From assembly GCA_964423095.1 (NCBI GenBank), contig CAYRDI010000001.1:1-64000 (forward strand): a DNA stretch of 64,000 nucleotides. The letters run 5' to 3'. The DNA is from Micavibrio_A sp964423095. GTDB lineage: Bacteria; Pseudomonadota; Alphaproteobacteria; Micavibrionales; Micavibrionaceae. The position numbers were made by a program, and so were the translations under genes. A model generated the notes under the pieces. The model saw nothing but the letters and a program-made list of their open reading frames with translations, was not told the DNA's origin and ran no database searches. Positions 7,186-16,033 of this stretch are shown in pieces; position 1 is the stretch's first letter; each line of letters starts with the position of its first letter.

Positions 7186-8118
7186 TCAACGCGGTGACAA
7201 CCCGCGTTTTGAAAAACTGTGATTGTCTTCCCAGTCACTGGAAAAAAGGGCAAGTTCCGCCAGATTGACCGAAAGCTCCCGAAGATCGCGTCGTAACATA
7301 TCCATGCAATCGTCCATATGGCCATCCGGATCATCGTCACCATCTTCGGCATAAAACAGGGCGACATGCCTGACGCGTAACGCTTCAAGATAGAGGCACG
7401 CTTTCTCTTTTAATTGGCTCTCCGCCGTATCATCGTTTGAGTGCTTATCTGCATATTCTGCGGCAAGAGCTCGGCCAAGCTCATCGTCCAGAAACGCGAA
7501 ATAATCCCGTTCGTCATGAATGGCCCCTAAAAACTGCGCCTCGACAACGGCGGTTAATTTGCGCAAGGATCTGTCTTCGGAAAGCGGCCTTACCTCACCA
7601 CCCATTCGGAAAGGGGTGCTGATGTCAAAATATGTCTTCAACGCTTCCGGATTCTTTACGACCACGGGGGGCATGTGCTCTTCTTTTTTGAACCGCCCCG
7701 GCTTTTGCATTTTCGGTTCCAGCACCGCAACAATGAAATGGGCAAGATCAACATCCGCGACCATCATTGAATTGCGGAATGAACGGACAATCTGTTCTTC
7801 GCGAAAATCCCTCTGTGATGACGACATTTTTTCAAGGTCATAGATATAAGAATCGTACCGGGCCTGATAGGAACCCTTGACTCTGGCGAATGATCTCGTA
7901 GCCACTCCCTCAATGACGTCGTACTCTACCAAAGTCCTGCCAAAAGTCCGGGCGATTGTTTCTGCCGCGCTTTGGAAATAATCGAAATCCATGTAATCCT
8001 TGAATTCCTCGAAATCGGCGACGTATGAAATCTCGCGGATTTGCGAAAGGACATCATGCCACGCAATCACATCGGAAATGCTGTTGGCGACGGCGGAATC
8101 AAACTCTGGCTTGAACAT
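7186..8118 (-). CDS. Hypothetical protein, acidic, no recognised family
   Basis: A 310-residue, soluble, strongly acidic protein without signal peptide or membrane segment. It appears mainly helical, with Asp/Glu clusters near the C-terminus (FYAEDGDDDPDGHMDDCMDM, then LRRDLRELSVNLAELALF). No domain signature was recognised. It starts at ATG 8118 (MFKPEFDSAVANSISDVIAW) and lies tail to tail with bamE, one base apart, and 27 bases downstream of the RNA methyltransferase on the same strand. A role cannot be assigned. Confidence 0.7.
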   Translation of the reverse strand: MFKPEFDSAVANSISDVIAWHDVLSQIREISYVADFEEFKDYMDFDYFQSAAETIARTFGRTLVEYDVIEGVATRSFARVKGSYQARYDSYIYDLEKMSSSQRDFREEQIVRSFRNSMMVADVDLAHFIVAVLEPKMQKPGRFKKEEHMPPVVVKNPEALKTYFDISTPFRMGGEVRPLSEDRSLRKLTAVVEAQFLGAIHDERDYFAFLDDELGRALAAEYADKHSNDDTAESQLKEKACLYLEALRVRHVALFYAEDGDDDPDGHMDDCMDMLRRDLRELSVNLAELALFSSDWEDNHSFSKRGLSPR

Positions 8119-8145
8119 ACTGAAAAAGCTGCCAATTCATTTCAG

Positions 8146-9378
8146 TTATGTCAACGTAAAAACAGCCGCCAGCTCGGTATGTGCGGACCAAATAAACTGG
8201 TCCACAATGGTTAATGCCGCCAGCCGGTACCCGGCCCCCTGCAAAACGCCAGCATCTCTGGCAAAGCTCTGCGGATTGCACGATACATAGATGACGCGCG
8301 GCACACGCGCCCAGCCAATCTCCGCCACCTGCGCCGCCGCCCCTGCGCGCGGCGGGTCGAGCACCACCGCATCGAACGCGGACAGTTCATCGGCGGGGAG
8401 CGGGTCTTTGAACAGATTGCGCACATGCGCCTTCGCCCCTGCTTTGCGCAAACCTTCAATCGCATCCGCCGCGGAATCATATCCGGTCACGCGCCCCCCC
8501 TTCATCAAAGGTCCCGTAAAAGTGCCGTTGCCGCAGAAAAGATCGGCGATGCATGACGCATCACCTGCGCCTTTGATGACACAATCACGCAAGGTCCGTT
8601 CGCCTTCATCGCTCGGCTGCAAAAACGCACCCGGCGCAAGATTCACCAAAAGCGAATCGAACGCTTTGATAAATCCCTTCGCGTTAAGAAGGATTTCGTA
8701 AGTTTCGTAATCCCGTGCACGCAACGATATACGCGCCAAATCAAGGGTGCGCAGCGTGTCAGAGAGTGCTTGTTGCGCCTCCCACCCCGGTGCAATCTTT
8801 CCGGTAAGCGCAACTTCCGCCTGCCCGTCTATGCACTGGACAAGCACATCCATTTTTTGCCCATCACCCGCGATGGCGGGAAGATAATCCCGCATGCCAT
8901 TGATGATCCGGCGGACATCATCGCGGATCAACAAACAATCCGGCACATCGCGAATGGTTGCCGATTTACGTTCGTGGAATCCGATCACCGCTTTGCCCTT
9001 TACAATGCGGACGGCAAAATTCGCGCGGCGGCGGGTGTGATCCGGGATAAAAATTGTCTCTGCTTTTTCGGGCAAATCGATTCCGGCCTTTTGCAACACA
9101 GACAAAACCGAATCCCGTTTGAATTTTTGATACGTTTCCACATTCAAATGCTGGAGCGCGCACCCACCGCAAACACCGAAATGCGGACAGGGCGGATCGG
9201 CGCGCAAAGGGGATGGGGTCACAAGGCGTATCATTTTGCCCCGGCCATCGGTATCAACCTCCACCTCCACAACATCGCCCGGCGCGGTGAGCGGCACAAA
9301 AACCGCGCGCCCGTCCGCATCGCGCGCAATGCCATCCCCGCCTGTGCCGATGTCCGTGATGTCGAGCCTTTCAATCAT
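8146..9378 (-). CDS. RlmD/TrmA-family RNA (uracil-C5) methyltransferase
   Basis: A 410-residue enzyme with a TRAM-like N-terminal domain (about 1-55: RLDITDIGTGGDGIAR, FVPLTAPGDVVEVEV), an iron-sulfur motif CPHFGVCGGCALQHL, and a SAM-dependent catalytic domain. The SAM site reads IADLFCGNGTFTGPL; the catalytic segment is VLDPPRAG followed by VSCNPQSFARD, whose Cys is the nucleophile. These features match enzymes that make m5U in 23S rRNA or tRNA (RlmD/RlmC/TrmA). Which uridine is modified cannot be decided from sequence reading. Length is slightly shorter than E. coli RlmD. Confidence 0.9.
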   Translation of the reverse strand: MIERLDITDIGTGGDGIARDADGRAVFVPLTAPGDVVEVEVDTDGRGKMIRLVTPSPLRADPPCPHFGVCGGCALQHLNVETYQKFKRDSVLSVLQKAGIDLPEKAETIFIPDHTRRRANFAVRIVKGKAVIGFHERKSATIRDVPDCLLIRDDVRRIINGMRDYLPAIAGDGQKMDVLVQCIDGQAEVALTGKIAPGWEAQQALSDTLRTLDLARISLRARDYETYEILLNAKGFIKAFDSLLVNLAPGAFLQPSDEGERTLRDCVIKGAGDASCIADLFCGNGTFTGPLMKGGRVTGYDSAADAIEGLRKAGAKAHVRNLFKDPLPADELSAFDAVVLDPPRAGAAAQVAEIGWARVPRVIYVSCNPQSFARDAGVLQGAGYRLAALTIVDQFIWSAHTELAAVFTLT

Positions 9379-9454
9379 ACGGTATTCATTGACATAAATT
9401 TGACGGTCGTGCTAGCGGTGATTGACACAGAGTATCCTTGATTGAAGATTGCGT

Positions 9455-10039
9455 ATGAAGAGCGTCCTTTTACTTTTGTCCCCGCACTCCCCCGGCCTGT
9501 TCCGGCATGATGCGGCCATCCATGCGGCCATGACGCTCCGCGATTTCGGAGTCACCAGAATCGATCTTTCCATGGACCCGCGGCAAAAAATCCTGAGAAA
9601 CCGGCATTCCGTGGATTACCCCGTGATGGATTTCAACCGTTCTGCCGACGCGATAATTGACGCGATTTTCCGCCCGATTGCCGGTCGGTCGAACCTGCGC
9701 GATCTGGCTGTCCCCGCGGCCGACGAAAAAAGGATTCCGTCATTAAAAAGTTTGAGCGTTGTCGGGCAAATGGTAAGTACGCAACATCACCATGCGGAAC
9801 ATATCGGCATGATGTTGTTCACCGCGATTCATGCACGTACGCCGGAACAAACGCCATATCACCATCTGGTCATTCCCGATTTGACGACAGACGCGCGGGA
9901 ATCCATCCGCACAAAATTCGGGTTGCGGGCGGGAAATCTGTCTCTCGAACATTACGGGCCCTGTATAGATCTGGACGTCACACGCACCGTCCTGATGCGT
10001 CTGTCCGATGCCCAAAAACCGGCCCGCTATCTCCATTAA
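9455..10039 (+). CDS. Hypothetical protein
   Basis: A 194-residue protein from ATG 9455 (MKSVLLLLSPHSPGLFRHDA); a TTG two codons earlier is an alternative start. The first strand is hydrophobic but reads as a beta strand of a soluble alpha/beta fold. It has a His cluster (QMVSTQHHHAEHIGMML) and a C-terminal ALWAY-less, strand-rich region. No family was recognised. It is single, divergent from the RNA methyltransferase, and ends at a strong terminator, so it is probably a real one-gene unit. Confidence 0.6.
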   Translation: MKSVLLLLSPHSPGLFRHDAAIHAAMTLRDFGVTRIDLSMDPRQKILRNRHSVDYPVMDFNRSADAIIDAIFRPIAGRSNLRDLAVPAADEKRIPSLKSLSVVGQMVSTQHHHAEHIGMMLFTAIHARTPEQTPYHHLVIPDLTTDARESIRTKFGLRAGNLSLEHYGPCIDLDVTRTVLMRLSDAQKPARYLH

Positions 10040-10069
10040 AAAAGCCCCGCCGTTGCCAGCGGGGCTTTT
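10040..10069. terminator. Bidirectional intrinsic terminator
   Basis: AAAAGCCCCGC, loop of eight bases, GCGGGGCTTTT: an eleven-base-pair hairpin with T/A runs on both sides, between the convergent gene at 9455 and hppA. Confidence 0.9.
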
Positions 10070-10086
10070 CCGTGTATCGGTTGGAA

Positions 10087-12191
10087 TTAAGGGATCAAAA
10101 CCTTTGCCACGATCGCGACCAGCAAAATGGCCACAATGTTGGCAATCTTGATCAACGGATTGACTGCGGGGCCCGCCGTATCCTTGTATGGATCGCCAAC
10201 GGTATCGCCCGTCACGGCGGCCTTGTGGGTTTCGCTTCCCTTGCCGCCCTGCTCTTCAATCAACTTCTTGGCGTTGTCCCACGCACCGCCGCCCGATGTC
10301 ATCGAAATCGCGACGAACAGGCCGGTGACGATGGTTCCGAGCAGCAAGGCACCCAGGGCCTGCAACGCCGGTTCCAGACCCGCGACCTTGTACGCGATTG
10401 TAAACAACAGCACGGGGGCCAGTACCGGCAACAAGGACGGCACGATCATTTCACCGATCGCCGCCTTGGTCAGAAGGTCCACGGCCGTACCGTATTCCGG
10501 TTTGGCTTTTCCTTCCATGATACCGGGAATGTCGCGGAACTGGCGACGAACCTCCACGACGACCGAAGCCGCCGCACGTCCCACCGCCGTCATCGACATC
10601 GCGCCGAACAGATACGGCAACAACCCACCGATGAACAAACCGATCACAACGAACGGTTCCTGCAACGGAAAGCTGATATTGGCCAGATCCGGCAAGTAGT
10701 GCTTGATCTCTTCGGTATAGGCCGCAAAGAGAACGAGCGCCGCCAGACCGGCAGATCCAATAGCATAGCCTTTCGTCACGGCTTTGGTCGTGTTGCCGAC
10801 GGCATCCAGCGCATCCGTGGTGACACGGATGTCCTTTGGCATGTCGGACATTTCGGCGATCCCGCCGGCATTGTCCGTCACGGGACCGTAAGCATCAAGC
10901 GCAACCACCATTCCGGCCATGGAAAGCATCGTCGTCGCGGCAATCGCGATTCCGAACAATCCGGCAAAGCTGTGGGCGAGGAAAATCGCCACACAGATGG
11001 ACAGAACCGGCAAGGCCGTCGCTTCCATCGAAACGGCAAGCCCCTGGATCACGTTCGTGCCGTGGCCCGTTTCCGATGCCTTGGCCACCACCTTCACGGG
11101 GCGGTGCTCCGTTCCCGTGTAGTATTCGGTGATCCACACCAGTGCGGCCGTCAGACCCAAGCCAACCAGAACGCAGTAGTAAACGCTTGCGATCGGAAGA
11201 ACGCCTGCGCCTTCACCGGCCATTTGCCAACCCATCTTCATCCCCAGATTGNNNNNNNNNNGCCGAACAATCCGCTGATGAGGATCAGGCTGAAAACCGC
11301 ACTGGCGATAAAGCCGCGATACAGCGCACCCATGATGTTTTTCTTTTTGCCCAGACGGACGAAATACACACCGGCAATCGAACCGATGATGCAAACCGCA
11401 CCGATCAGCAGCGGAACCAGAACAACGTCCTGCGCCACCTCTGGTGTGAAGACAGACGCCGCAATCAACATCGTCGCGACGATCGTCACGGCGTATGTTT
11501 CAAACAGGTCGGCGGCCATACCGGCGCAATCGCCCACGTTGTCGCCCACGTTATCGGCAATCACGGCAGGGTTGCGGGGATCGTCTTCGGGAATGCCGGC
11601 TTCGACTTTTCCGACAAGGTCGGCACCCACGTCCGCCCCTTTCGTGAAAATACCGCCGCCCAGACGCGCGAAGATGGAAATCAGCGAGGCACCAAAACCC
11701 AGCGCGACCAAACCTTCGAGGCTGTGACGCAGATCGCCTGTGCCGTGTGACGATAGATACCAGTAATAACCGGCCACACCGCCAAGCCCCAAACCGACCA
11801 CGAGCAGGCCCGTGATTGCGCCGGAACGGAATGCGACGTTCAGAGCCGCCTCGATTCCCTTGGTTGCAGCCTGCGCGGTGCGCACGTTCGCCCGCACCGA
11901 CACGTTCATCCCCACATAACCGGCGATGGCGGACAAAACGCCGCCGATAATAAAGCCGACGGCCACATGCGTGCCCAAAAGCAGATAGAGTGCAAAGCAC
12001 ACGCCCGCCCCCACCATCGCGATGGTCGTATATTGCCGGTTCAGATAGGCCTTCGCCCCTTCTTGAACAGCGGCGGCAATTTCTTGCATCCGCTCGTTCC
12101 CGGCATCCATATTCATCACGCCGCGTGTCCAGACCTGCGCAAAAATCAGCGCGGCCATCACACAGCAGGCGATCAACACATAAATTTCCAT
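10087..12191 (-). CDS. hppA: Membrane proton-translocating pyrophosphatase, interrupted by a 10-N gap
   Basis: A multi-spanning H+-PPase of about 700 residues that couples PPi hydrolysis to proton export. N-terminal half 11262-12191 (MEIYVLIACCVMAALIFAQVW) holds the PPi-binding DVGADLVGKVEAGIPEDDP and NVGDNVGDCAGMAADLFETY; C-terminal half 10087-11251 runs from NLGMKMGWQ to the end. The GNTTKAVTKG segment has Lys where K+-dependent enzymes have Ala, so the enzyme should be K+-independent. The halves are out of frame as assembled; the missing bases must number 2 modulo 3. AGGGG precedes ATG 12191. Confidence 0.95.
11252..11261. other. Assembly gap (10 N) inside hppA
   Basis: Ten N between SGLFG and NLGMKMG codons. 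Ten bases would break the frame, so the true length is different; only a few membrane-loop residues are missing by comparison with the usual H+-PPase layout. Confidence 0.99.
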
Positions 12192-12299
12192 TCTCAGGAT
12201 CCCCTTTACATTGACAGATTGAACAAGGTCACGGGTTATCCGGCCCTGCACTGGGTCAAAAGACTGCACAATTTTATGTGGCTTGGCAAGGCGTTAGGG

Positions 12300-12333
12300 T
12301 AATAAAAGAACCCGCCAATGCACCGGCGGGTTT
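12300..12333 (-). terminator. Intrinsic terminator after fliL
   Basis: AACCCGCC/GGCGGGTT (12309-12316 with 12325-12332) followed on the minus strand by TCTTTTATTA. It closes the transcript carrying the FliL gene before the hppA leader. Confidence 0.75.
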
Positions 12334-12366
12334 GCTGTAAAGCAGCATTTTGGGGCGTAGTGCCGC

Positions 12367-12870
12367 CTAGATCACGGGCCGCTGCTGGACAATCTGGAGC
12401 AAAACATCATTGACCTTGTCTTTGCCCAGAACCTTGACGCTGACCTTGTTCAGGCGTTTTTTAATGGCATCGACCCGCAGAACGCCCTGCTCCGTCACCA
12501 CGCTCTTGCGGCTCAAACTGCCGTATAATTCCTGCAAATATGCGTCTTTCAGGCGTGGTGTCAGATGCGCGACTTCCTTGGATGTGGCGTCGTCCGGAAC
12601 TTCGAGGGAGATAACGAGCGTCACCGTTTGCGTTACACCCGTTTCATCAATAATGGGCAGCATCAGCGGATCCATATTGACGTACTGCGCCCCCGACGCA
12701 CCTTCGCCTTCCTTGGCCGCTTCGGCCTCCTTGGCACTATGCTCGGCGGCCTTGGCTTCATCCATCGGGCCGCCGGCGGCCTCCGCAGGCTTTTGGAAAT
12801 AGAAATAGGCTCCGGCGGCGCCGCCACCCAGAAGAAGTACGGCCAACAAAGCAATGATCGGCAACTTCAT
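12367..12870 (-). CDS. fliL: FliL-type flagellar basal-body protein
   Basis: A 167-residue inner-membrane protein: one N-terminal transmembrane helix (LPIIALLAVLLLGGGAAGAYFYF), an Ala/Glu-rich linker (about 28-60), then a periplasmic domain (VTLVISLEVPDDATSKEVAHLTPRLKDAYLQELYG) typical of FliL, which surrounds the stator units and supports torque. The call is on fold and layout, so a distant FliL relative is possible. It sits apart from other flagellar genes but motAB are 10 kb away. AGGGAT lies upstream of ATG 12870. Confidence 0.75.
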   Translation of the reverse strand: MKLPIIALLAVLLLGGGAAGAYFYFQKPAEAAGGPMDEAKAAEHSAKEAEAAKEGEGASGAQYVNMDPLMLPIIDETGVTQTVTLVISLEVPDDATSKEVAHLTPRLKDAYLQELYGSLSRKSVVTEQGVLRVDAIKKRLNKVSVKVLGKDKVNDVLLQIVQQRPVI

Positions 12871-12964
12871 GAAAGAAATCCCTAAAACCGGATAAGCCCA
12901 AACCTGTTATTATGTTACACCGCAACATATTAACGAATGGTAATTTATTGGGGTTTTCGGGTAG

Positions 12965-13432
12965 TTATTCCCGGATAACTTTGCGGGCGGAATCGAGCAC
13001 GCCATTGACCAAAGACGGTTCATTGCCGCCAAAAAAGGCTTTGGCCACATCGACATAAGAAGAAATAATCACTGGAAAATCAGTATCTTGCTTGGCCATC
13101 AGCTCATAAACGCCACAAAGCAGCACCGCATTCAAAAGCGGTTCAATCGTGGGAACGGCTCTCTCTTTCCCCGCGCGGTTGGCGTTAACAATTTCGGATA
13201 GGTCTGCCTTGCGATCCGCCACGCCCAGCACGATGTCCTTGAAAAGCGCGCCATCGGGCTCGACCATCGATTCGCCCTCTACCTCCATGCCGGACCGCAG
13301 GAACAGATATTCATCGACCACAAAGGGCGCGTCCTTATGGTTGACCTCCATCTGGTACACGGCCTGCACCGCCATCAAACGGGCGGCGTTTCTTTTGGCC
13401 GTGGCGGAAGGTTTTCGGGCGGGTTCGTTCAT
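12965..13432 (-). CDS. nusB: Transcription antitermination factor NusB
   Basis: A 155-residue all-helical RNA-binding protein that with NusE binds boxA in rRNA leaders. Recognisable segments are ARLMAVQAVYQMEV at the N-terminus, PLLNAVLLCGVYELMAKQDTDFPVIISSYVDVAKAFFGGNEPSLVNGVLD and the ending ARKVIRE. It follows ribH by 58 bases on the same strand, the standard ribH-nusB order. Confidence 0.95.
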   Translation of the reverse strand: MNEPARKPSATAKRNAARLMAVQAVYQMEVNHKDAPFVVDEYLFLRSGMEVEGESMVEPDGALFKDIVLGVADRKADLSEIVNANRAGKERAVPTIEPLLNAVLLCGVYELMAKQDTDFPVIISSYVDVAKAFFGGNEPSLVNGVLDSARKVIRE

Positions 13433-13490
13433 GACCGCTTAAAAACCATGACCGCCCCTTGGTTTGCAAGAGAATTATTGGCGAATGCGC

Positions 13491-13973
13491 TTAGGCCGCC
13501 GCTTTTAACCGCTCGCGGATCGCAACCATTTCCAATGCCGCCTGCGCCGCGCCGCCGCCTTTGTTCAGGCGCGCCTTGTCCGCACGCTCCAGCGCCTGAT
13601 CCATATTCTCCACCGTCAGAATGCCATTGCCGATGCAAAGCCCACCAGCCACAGATAGATCCATCAACGCGCGGCTGCTTTCGCCCGCGACAATTTCGTA
13701 ATGCGTGGTGGCACCGCGAATGACACAACCCAGCGCGACATACGCATCAAACTTTCCACTCTTTTCACCCATCACGACGGCAGCGGGGATTTCCAGCGCG
13801 CCCGGCACCGTGAAGCGTTCAAACGTCGCGCCTTGCGCCGCCAGAACCTCCAACGCACCTTCCGCCTGCATGTCACCGATGTCTTCATAAAACCGTGCCT
13901 CAATCACCATGACATGCGGTTTCTTTTTAAAATCAATTTTCTGGAACGGTTTCTTGTGTTCTTCGTTGTTCAT
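13491..13973 (-). CDS. ribH: 6,7-dimethyl-8-ribityllumazine synthase
   Basis: A 160-residue enzyme that condenses the pyrimidine intermediate with dihydroxybutanone phosphate to make the riboflavin precursor, normally as a large oligomer. Key segments: VIEARFYEDIGDMQAEGALEVL, FTVPGALEIPAA, YVALGCVIRGATTHYEIVAGESSRALMDL and NGILTVENMDQALERA. The catalytic His is in TTHYE. It starts 21 bases after the ribB stop and should be under the same FMN riboswitch. Confidence 0.95.
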   Translation of the reverse strand: MNNEEHKKPFQKIDFKKKPHVMVIEARFYEDIGDMQAEGALEVLAAQGATFERFTVPGALEIPAAVVMGEKSGKFDAYVALGCVIRGATTHYEIVAGESSRALMDLSVAGGLCIGNGILTVENMDQALERADKARLNKGGGAAQAALEMVAIRERLKAAA

Positions 13974-13994
13974 GATGTTCTCTCGATAATGATC

Positions 13995-14609
13995 TCAGGC
14001 AGCCAGCTTCTTGCGCCGGTAGGCGATCAGGTCGGCAATCGTGCCGATCTTCAATCCGTGTTTTTGCGCGAACAGAATGAGGTCGGGTAAACGCGCCATC
14101 CGTCCGTCATCGCGCATGACTTCGCAAATCACACCCGCACCCAAAAAACCCGCAAGCTGCGCAATCTCCACTGCCGCTTCGGTATGTCCCGCCCGCGCCA
14201 TCACGCCGCCCTCGATCGCACGGATCGGAAACACATGACCCGGACGCGCCAGATCATCGGGCATCGTTTTCGGGTCAATCGCCACCTTGATTGTGTGTGC
14301 GCGGTCAAACGCGGAAATGCCGGTTTCGATGCCATCTTTCGCTTCAATCGACACGGTAAAAGCGGTTTTGTTTTTGGCCGTGTTGTCCGTCACCATCGGC
14401 GGCAACGCCAGACGATCGCACAGCTCACCGGTCATCGGCAGGCAGATCAACCCCCGCCCTTCACGCGCCATGAAATTGATGATTTCCGGCGTGATACAGT
14501 CCGCGGGAACAAACAAATCGCCTTCGTTTTCACGCGCTTCGTCATCGACAAGGATCACCATGCGCCCCTGCCCCGCGTCCGAAATAATTTCTTCAATGCT
14601 GGAAATCAT
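13995..14609 (-). CDS. ribB: 3,4-dihydroxy-2-butanone-4-phosphate synthase (monofunctional)
   Basis: A 204-residue enzyme making the four-carbon unit of riboflavin from ribulose 5-phosphate. Signature segments are MVILVDDEARENEGDLFVPADCITPEIINFMAREGRGLICLP, RPGHVFPIRAIEGGVMARAGHTEAAVEIAQLAG and CEVMRDDGRMAR. It ends at the normal RibB length; there is no fused GTP cyclohydrolase II domain as in RibBA. ATG 14609 is chosen; a TTG one codon upstream (14612) is closer to AAGGG and possible. The leader carries an FMN riboswitch and an SD-sequestering helix. Confidence 0.95.
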   Translation of the reverse strand: MISSIEEIISDAGQGRMVILVDDEARENEGDLFVPADCITPEIINFMAREGRGLICLPMTGELCDRLALPPMVTDNTAKNKTAFTVSIEAKDGIETGISAFDRAHTIKVAIDPKTMPDDLARPGHVFPIRAIEGGVMARAGHTEAAVEIAQLAGFLGAGVICEVMRDDGRMARLPDLILFAQKHGLKIGTIADLIAYRRKKLAA

Positions 14610-14616
14610 CAATCCG

Positions 14617-14652
14617 TTTTCCCTTCACACCGTTCAAACCGATCAGGGAAAA
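14617..14652 (-). promoter_or_regulatory. SD-sequestering helix of the ribB leader (riboswitch expression platform)
   Basis: On the minus strand TTTTCCCT (14652-14645) is complementary over eight bases to AGGGAAAA (14624-14617), which contains the ribB Shine-Dalgarno AAGGG. A second hairpin (14668-14673 with 14681-14686) lies between it and the aptamer. No T run follows, so the switch probably acts on translation initiation. Confidence 0.6.
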
Positions 14653-14697
14653 ACATGACACAGCACGCACCGCGAATGATGCGGTGATGCGGATCAC

Positions 14698-14856
14698 GTT
14701 CTCTTTCATCCGGACTATACCGTCGGCCCCGGCATTTCACCGGGTCTGCTGACACTCTTATCGGGTGGACAAGAGCCGCTCGCGGGCTCGTGAAGTGAAT
14801 GTTGCACAAGTTGCTTCACATACCGCCGGTGGGGAATTGCACCCCGCCCTGAGAAC
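14698..14856 (-). promoter_or_regulatory. FMN riboswitch (RFN element)
   Basis: Minus strand begins GTTCTCAGGGCGGGGTGCAA and continues with CCCCACCGGCGGTATG, ending AGTCCGGATGAAAGAGAAC. These are the invariant RFN aptamer blocks; the terminal helix is GTTCTC/GAGAAC (14856-14851 with 14703-14698). It lies between ribE and ribB, so FMN would repress ribB-ribH(-nusB) while ribE is upstream of it. Confidence 0.95.
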
Positions 14857-14871
14857 ACCATAGATATAGGA

Positions 14872-15504
14872 TTATCCCTTTAACGAAGCAAGGGCTTCTC
14901 GCACGGCATCGCGGATCGTATCGACCATAATTTGGGTTGTACGCTCGATTTCGATGTTCACGGCATCGCCCGCCTGTTTTTCTTCAAAGGTGGTCATACG
15001 CCGGGTTTCGGGGATCAGCCAGACTTCGAACCAGCTTTGACCCTTATCCGCATCGGAAACGGTCAGGCTGCACCCGTTCACGGCAATATACCCCTTGGCA
15101 AAGATATAGCGCGTGTAGTCGGACGGCACCGTAAAGCGGATGACCTTGTTTTCCTCAAACACGGACACGCTTTCGATCGTCGCGCGGCAATCCACATGAC
15201 CCGATAATCGATGCCCGCCGATTTCCGCGCCGTCTTTTGCCGCGCGTTCGACATTGACCCGCCGGCCCTGTTTATAATCACCCAGCGTCGTGACCTTGAG
15301 CGTCTGGAGCATCACATCGAAGGACAGCGATAGCTTGGACAGAATTTCCGTGACGGTCAGACAGACACCATCGATCGAAACGCTCGCCCCCACAGCAACG
15401 CCATCACAAAAACCGGAGGGAAAATCAACGACCAGCGTGCGCAGGGAGCCGTGTTCACGGATGGAGGAAATGACGCCTGTCCCTTGAACAATACCGGTGA
15501 ACAT
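14872..15504 (-). CDS. ribE: Riboflavin synthase, alpha chain
   Basis: A 210-residue enzyme that dismutates two ribityllumazines into riboflavin. It shows the two internally repeated lumazine-binding barrels: MFTGIVQGTGVISSI, then VSIDGVCLTVTE in the first and GHVDCRATI, YIAVNGCSLTVSDA in the second. It starts two bases after the nrdR stop and ends 16 bases before the FMN riboswitch. The symbol follows usage in proteobacteria; E. coli calls it ribC. Confidence 0.95.
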   Translation of the reverse strand: MFTGIVQGTGVISSIREHGSLRTLVVDFPSGFCDGVAVGASVSIDGVCLTVTEILSKLSLSFDVMLQTLKVTTLGDYKQGRRVNVERAAKDGAEIGGHRLSGHVDCRATIESVSVFEENKVIRFTVPSDYTRYIFAKGYIAVNGCSLTVSDADKGQSWFEVWLIPETRRMTTFEEKQAGDAVNIEIERTTQIMVDTIRDAVREALASLKG

Positions 15505-15506
15505 CG

Positions 15507-15989
15507 TTATTCGTTCACTTTCCGCTTCTTTTCGCTTTGCAGGGTCTGGATTTCTTCGACGAACGCATTGAAGTCTTCGGGTTCGCGGAAATCCTTATAG
15601 ACGGACGCGTACCGGATGTACCCGACGATGTCGAGTTCGATCAAAGCCTTCATCACCAGTTTGCCGATTTCCTTCGCCGGGATTTCCGGTTCGCCATAGC
15701 TTTCCAGTTGCCGGACAATGCCATTGGCCGCTTTCTCAATCTGTTCGGATGTGATGGGGCGTTTACGAAGGGCCACCTGCATCGACCGGATAATTTTTTC
15801 CCGGTCCAGCGGTTGACGGCGGTCACCGGATTTGACCACGGTGAGATCACGGAGCTGAATCCGTTCATGGGTCGTGAACCGCCCGCCGCAGGACGGGCAC
15901 GAACGCCGACGGCGGATTGACCCGCCATCATCGCTGGGGCGGGAATCCTTGACTTGCGTTTCATCATGTCCACAAAACGGGCAGCGCAT
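15507..15989 (-). CDS. nrdR: Transcriptional repressor NrdR
   Basis: A 160-residue regulator of ribonucleotide reductase genes. The N-terminal zinc ribbon is complete (MRCPFCGHDETQV and SCPSCGGRFTTHE), followed by an ATP-cone (VVKSGDRRQPLDREKIIRSMQVALRKRP) that senses dATP/ATP. ATG 15989 gives the family-typical MRCPFC start; a GTG five codons upstream is an alternative. In related genomes nrdR sits between glyA and the rib genes, as here, but ribD is absent from its usual place. Confidence 0.95.
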   Translation of the reverse strand: MRCPFCGHDETQVKDSRPSDDGGSIRRRRSCPSCGGRFTTHERIQLRDLTVVKSGDRRQPLDREKIIRSMQVALRKRPITSEQIEKAANGIVRQLESYGEPEIPAKEIGKLVMKALIELDIVGYIRYASVYKDFREPEDFNAFVEEIQTLQSEKKRKVNE

Positions 15990-16033
15990 GACGCTTTTTG
16001 CCACAACGGCACGTCGTGCGCAAACCCAAAGAA

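Noticed and set aside
10072..11727. 551-residue plus-strand frame opposite hppA
   Set aside because: His/Arg/Gln-rich shadow of the H+-PPase coding strand, crossing the N gap.
11238..12269. hppA as a pseudogene with a frameshift
   Set aside because: The frame break coincides with the N gap; both halves are intact in motif and length.
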